Assembly: GCA_013397115.1 (NCBI GenBank)
Contig: VWZW01001404.1
Location: 310,001-374,000, forward strand
Length of the DNA: 64,000 nucleotides
Reading direction: 5' to 3'
From: Edolisoma coerulescens
Taxonomy: Eukaryota; Chordata; Aves; Passeriformes; Campephagidae
The notes beneath the pieces were generated by a model. It saw only the letters and a program-made list of their open reading frames with translations, did not search any database and was not told where the DNA came from. Each line of letters starts with the position of its first letter. Position 1 is the first letter of the stretch. This document shows positions 59,467 through 64,000 of this stretch, one piece after another. Both the position numbers and the translations under genes were made by a program.

Positions 59467-62339
59467 TTTTTTAGCCATCTAATGAAATGACACAAAGAAA
59501 AATTGTGGCAAAAATCTGGCCATTTACACAAAATGTGGGGTTTAATGTTGATCTGAAGTCTATTTATGTTGCTTAAGTTCTGCTTTTGCCTAAGGAAATA
59601 AAACAAACAAACAACACATCCCACATCTCAAAAAAAGAAAGTCATTAAAAAAAACAAGAAGAAAATGTCTTCCTTGTCACAGGCAATTTGGCCTCAAAAG
59701 AAATTGTAACAATTAACATAAAGGGTATTGTCTTCAAAAAGAATAGACATATCAGTTTTCCAAAAGGCTTGGCCCACACAGAAAATTGTTAATAGCTAAA
59801 AACAATCATATTTTAAACAAGAAAACAATTTTTTTAAAAAGTTCAAGTACCTCACTGGAGTTAATGACAAAGATCTTCTTTATTTTTTCCACTATTTCAC
59901 ATGAAACTTTTAGTGACCTCTAACTTAGGAACTATTTGATGAATTGCTTTCAAAAACCACAGAAACATTTACCTTTAGATTTTACCAAGAGAAAACCTGG
60001 CAATTTGCAAACAAAACATATTTTCCCAGCCTAAATTAAAGGATGAGATTGACTAAAATAAAATTTTTCAAATGTTGCTTTGATGCAGACCTTAAAATTG
60101 GACAGGCTTTTCCTCCTCCACGACCTACAGAAAAACCTGTCACAGCTCTCTTGGCAAATGTGGCACTCTCTGAGATTCAGCTCTGTGACAGTGATGGCAT
60201 TTCTGCTTTTCCTTTGTCCTTTTTGATTCATTTATTATATTACTAAGTCAGACCATATAGGGCCCATTTTTGATTGTTAATTTATTATTAATCATAACCT
60301 ACCAAATAATTTGAAGAAAAATTGTATTTATCACAGTAAGATCTACACTTCTGTCAATTGCAGACAGCACTTAAACAAATATTTTCTCTCCCAGATATCA
60401 TATCTAATATTCCCACAATTTCTTTCAAAACTCGTGCATTATACCGCTCCTGAAACATAAATGCAATACAATGGGAATATAAAACCAATCAAGAAATGCC
60501 TTGAATTGTTCCCTGCAGAGTTCTGTAGAGCTGTGGACACAGGTAGGCTCTGTCATTTTATTTCTCCCTTTGTCTGCTCAAGACTGGCCACTGCCTGCAG
60601 GCCAGGCTGCTGAAAGGGCAGGGTGTTCCTTGGGTGCCACACACCAGCATGCTCCTGCTCCCTCAAAACCCTCCTATTATCCGTGCAATTAGTTCACACA
60701 GACCAGCAGAGATCAACATCCTTATGCCAGAATAAGTAGAGTTTGTTTTCACTCTAGCAGATGCTGAATTTAGCCAGTTAGGGCTTCTGGAAATTGGGAT
60801 AGTTTTGATCCACAGGCTATGATATAAATACAGGAGCTTAATCATTGTCCTGGACACGGAGCCGTTACTTTAAGACAACAGCAATGCCATTATTATTACA
60901 AGAATGAAAAAAAGAAATGTTATAAAACCATGGAGACATCATGATTTTCCCACAGTGAATTTTGTGACTTCTCATTATGGGATTATGCAGAGGGTAAAAG
61001 ATGAAATCGTAACTTTTTAACGTTTTGTGTTCTTAATGTTCCAACATTAAGTACAGAGGCGCAGATGCAGCAGAAACACCACTGAGACTGGCACAGTTCA
61101 CAGGTCAGTTTGTGCTTCAGTTAAGCATCAAGATATTTTTAGAATGAATAGAAATATGCCATAAGCATCTTTTGATTGACTTCATAGCTAGAAGTTTCTC
61201 TAGTTACAAATACTTCTTGTTTTCAAAAATGAAATTTTAAACAGAAATCGTTGGCATCAATTTTACTTCACTTCTCCAATATCCCTGTGCAGAAACGTTT
61301 TATTGCTGGGGCTATTGACCAGTGATTTCTTTATGAGTTCATACACTTCAAAAGAACTTTTTACAGCATAGCAGAAAATATAAAAATACATGACATGGAA
61401 AGCAACCAGGTGTAATGGTAACAACTTTGACATCTTTTTCCAGACAGGTGTTTCTTCTCTATGAGATAGACTTGCAAGTTTTGATAGTGTTTAATATTAA
61501 GATCAATCAGCTTCCCAAGAGTTATAGCTAACCAGGAAGCAGTTACCAAGGGGAAACTGTGATGCCATTTGTGTCTTGCCATCTGCATGCTGCCTGTGGG
61601 GCTCTGCAGCAGAAAGAGTCACGCAGCGCATGTGGCTTGCAGAGGGCTGGGCTGAGGTAGCCCCAGAGCAGCTTTCCAGTGATCCTTGCTGGGGATGTGG
61701 CTGGATGTCAGGACAAGATATCCTGTTCTCAGCACAGCAATAGCTCACAACTGCAGCTCTTATTAAAGAGCGCTGCTGAGAACTAAGCACTTTGCTTGCT
61801 CTGGCAAAAAGTCAATGAGTGAAAGTAAAACTGCACACATACCCCCTTCTATTGTTCTATTTGGAAACCTTCCATTGCTTAACAACCCTTTTCAATGAAA
61901 GGTAAGAAATGATGAAAATAATATCCTTATCTTAGGATTTGATAACACTCATTTATACCTCACCTCAAAATATCTACTGCAAAAATCCAGGTGAAAATTT
62001 CTTTCATGAGATCTTTAGTTCTGCAATCATTATCACAATAGCTTTCAGCCCACCCACCTGGAATTCCTGAAAGAACTACCAGTATTTCATGCTGAAAGCC
62101 CTTTTTACAGAGATCATTGTAACTTACATATTAATGAACTAATTTAATAGAATTATTCTGCACAGTAAGTCATACCACAGCTAACAGTCATATCAAAAGG
62201 ACTAACTTCTGTGTCTCTGATTATTTTGCAAAATCCTTAATCTATGCCTGACAGGTTCACTGTAATTTTGCTTCTCCGGGGAAACCTTTATCTCCTGTAC
62301 AAGTTCAGACTCCCCATTTTCATTATCTGTACAATGTGT
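59467..62339. other. Non-coding stretch, no gene seen
   Basis: Short open frames up to 95 codons (minus, 61503-61790) with no domains. A 24-base in-frame segment at 60519-60542 lies between an acceptor-like ccctgcag and a donor-like aggtaggc and is probably chance. The patch at 60870-61080 is unique sequence of moderate GC. Confidence 0.6.
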
Positions 62340-62660
62340 TGACATATGATATAACCAGCAACCGCACAGAATAGCAGCCCTGAATGGCGGGAGAACGTCT
62401 CCCTGTTTACATTACACGAAGGTTGATTTGATGGGCTGCAGCAATTGCCTCTGAGAGCAGACATAAGAGCAGCCTGACTCTTTCAAGTTGACACTTTGCA
62501 AATACCATGCAGGGCTTGCCACGGCTGCATGCTTTGTATCAGCTGCGCCAGGAGATACAGTAAATGTCACTCCCTAAAACTGCACATTACTAAATTAGTC
62601 CTGGTGTCAATTGTTATCTGGCAGCAGTCAGTTGCCAAGCCAGCACTGTATTTTCAAGGG
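62340..62660. promoter_or_regulatory. Candidate conserved non-coding patch
   Basis: Unique, mixed-GC sequence with no simple repeats carries scattered CpGs (caaccgcacag, gaatggcgggagaacg, gctgcgccagg). It also has AT cores (ctaaattagtcc) and a forkhead-like tgtttacatt. This combination is typical of enhancers retained across vertebrates, but I have no alignment to prove it. Confidence 0.3.
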
Positions 62661-64000
62661 CTTGCTGTTTTACAGTGAAAAAGCACAGGCCCAAGAGGTC
62701 TGAGGAACTACAGACGCGGGCGGCTGGAACACGTGAGGATTGCCAAGCGGCACCATTTCCTTTTGTGCTGCCTAATAAGGCAACTCGTGTCATTCCCTGG
62801 GTGCTTGCTTACAAACACAGAACCAAATTTGTCCCTCTGTTGTACTCTTCTGTAAGCACCACTGAGTGTAACCAGTGGCAGAACCTGGTCTGAAGGGCAC
62901 AACTGCAAAAGTAAATACAGGGTGACACAGCCCAGACAGAAGACATACTTTTCCTGATGAGGAGATTACTGTGAAGTGCTAAAGCCTCACCTCTGTTCCC
63001 TAAAGAACAAAGTGTGTTACGACTTAGGGGTTTCTTATTCTTCTGTACTTCAACTATTGCAGAAAATAAACTTGTCTAGGAGACACGCACAAAAGCCCAG
63101 CTTATTTTATATTTCATATATACAATTTTTTTTAAGGAGTTCATAGGAAAGATTTCACTGCCCATATTTGAATGCTGTTTTCATAACATTTTCTTTCGGG
63201 GCATAAAAACAGTCCATACAACCAGAAAAGCAAAAAAAGTACTGCTTCAAAAGACTAGTGTCACTAGAGAAAATTTCAGTTTATGTTTAATTAAATTAAA
63301 ACTAATTCAGAGTTACATATGATTTATTTGTCTCCATGTTGAACCTTAATTTCTTCACCACATCTTCCTTCTCGCACGTTATGGTTAACTATGGCTTCAA
63401 CTTAACAACCAAAGTTAGCTGATTTACAAGACACACTCAGAAGACTTGCTCTCGTGCCTTGTCTTCAATGAAGATTTTTACAAGAATTAAGAAATAGTCA
63501 TAGACACAGGCTCAGGCTCCTCGCCTTCAGCATGGTGTAAAATACCTCTGTAGGCCAGCATGGGATAATCTTTTTCCTGTATTAGGTCTCAGTCTTTATA
63601 CTTGCAATTAGGATTAAGTCCTCAAACTATGAAGTTTAGAGATTTGTAAAGATATATTCAACCCTGTCTTTAGTGTTGGGAGTGGGGAGTTGTGTTTCTG
63701 TAAAAGCCCTAGCCTTGGCAAAGAATCTTAGAGATGATTTAGCAGCCAAATAGGAAATAACAGATGTATAATTTCACCCTCTCTGATTTAGACAGAAGAT
63801 AATGGGTCTTAGAAATTCAAGCCTCTCTTTAGCCACAGACCCTGTTCTGATCTCCTCTCCCAGTTTCCCCACTCCTATATATCCTTAGCATCTGTTTCAC
63901 ACAGTAGAGCTGTTAGCAGGGTGAAAAGGATCTTCACATCCAGATCTGGCTCGTGGGTCTGGACCTCTTATGATCACACAATAGACCTCCACTACAATTC
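62661..64000. other. Non-coding stretch to window end
   Basis: Overlapping open frames at 62675-62908 on both strands have no recognised product. The remainder is AT-rich unique sequence with no RNA gene or nameable repeat. Confidence 0.6.

Noticed and set aside
60519..60542. 24-nt micro-exon candidate (SSVELWTQ) between ccctgcag and gtaggc
   Set aside because: Too short for the open frame to mean anything, and moderate splice signals of this kind are very common by chance.
1..64000. Prokaryotic-style systems: operons, CRISPR arrays, phage modules, toxin-antitoxin pairs
   Set aside because: No dense open frames, regular spaced repeats, ribosome-binding sites or tRNA-associated integration were seen. 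CR1 and avian LTR content shows this is vertebrate DNA.

Overview
The window looks like vertebrate nuclear DNA, most likely from a bird and possibly a songbird. It is AT-rich, with no operons, no dense coding and no long open frame. It holds two 5'-truncated CR1 LINEs, one ending in the bird/reptile octamer repeat ATTCTGTG. It also holds one roughly 1 kb endogenous-retrovirus LTR of a type I associate with avian ERVL-like elements. I recognise no complete or partial cellular protein-coding gene, rRNA, tRNA, CRISPR array or prokaryotic element. All open frames are short (161 codons at most) and none matches a family I can name, apart from the CR1 reverse-transcriptase remnants. The best reading is an intergenic 'desert' or the inside of a very long intron.

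Layout. Positions 1-18450 are AT-rich non-coding DNA with homopolymer tracts, a small CpG-dense block (about 3166-3300), and a stretch near 7060-7740 whose texture suggests a conserved non-coding element or enhancer. Positions 18453-18992 are a plus-strand CR1 3' end. Positions 19000-31390 are non-coding, with an assembly gap (23628-23665) and a perfect hairpin near 24940. A probable old CR1/L3-like relic lies at 31398-31452. Positions 31450-46830 are non-coding, with palindromes at 36588 and 37387, a long T/C tract at 38082, and a GC-richer block at 39390-39790 that may be a decayed LTR. A 25-base A tract and a GC-rich block lie at 46834-47330. A minus-strand CR1 lies at 52093-52584, a perfect 13-bp-arm inverted repeat at 54328-54366, and the solo LTR at about 54395-55460. 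From there to 64000 the DNA is non-coding, with candidate regulatory patches near 59453 and 62340-62660.

No genes act together here as far as I can see. The potentially functional content is regulatory or splicing-related: TAATTA-rich, CpG-bearing unique patches, and a handful of segments with good splice-site context and an open frame. The best of these is 48335-48541 (+), 207 nt with an intact phase. These are inferences from sequence texture. A whole-genome alignment and RNA-seq would settle them. I found no convincing new biological system.
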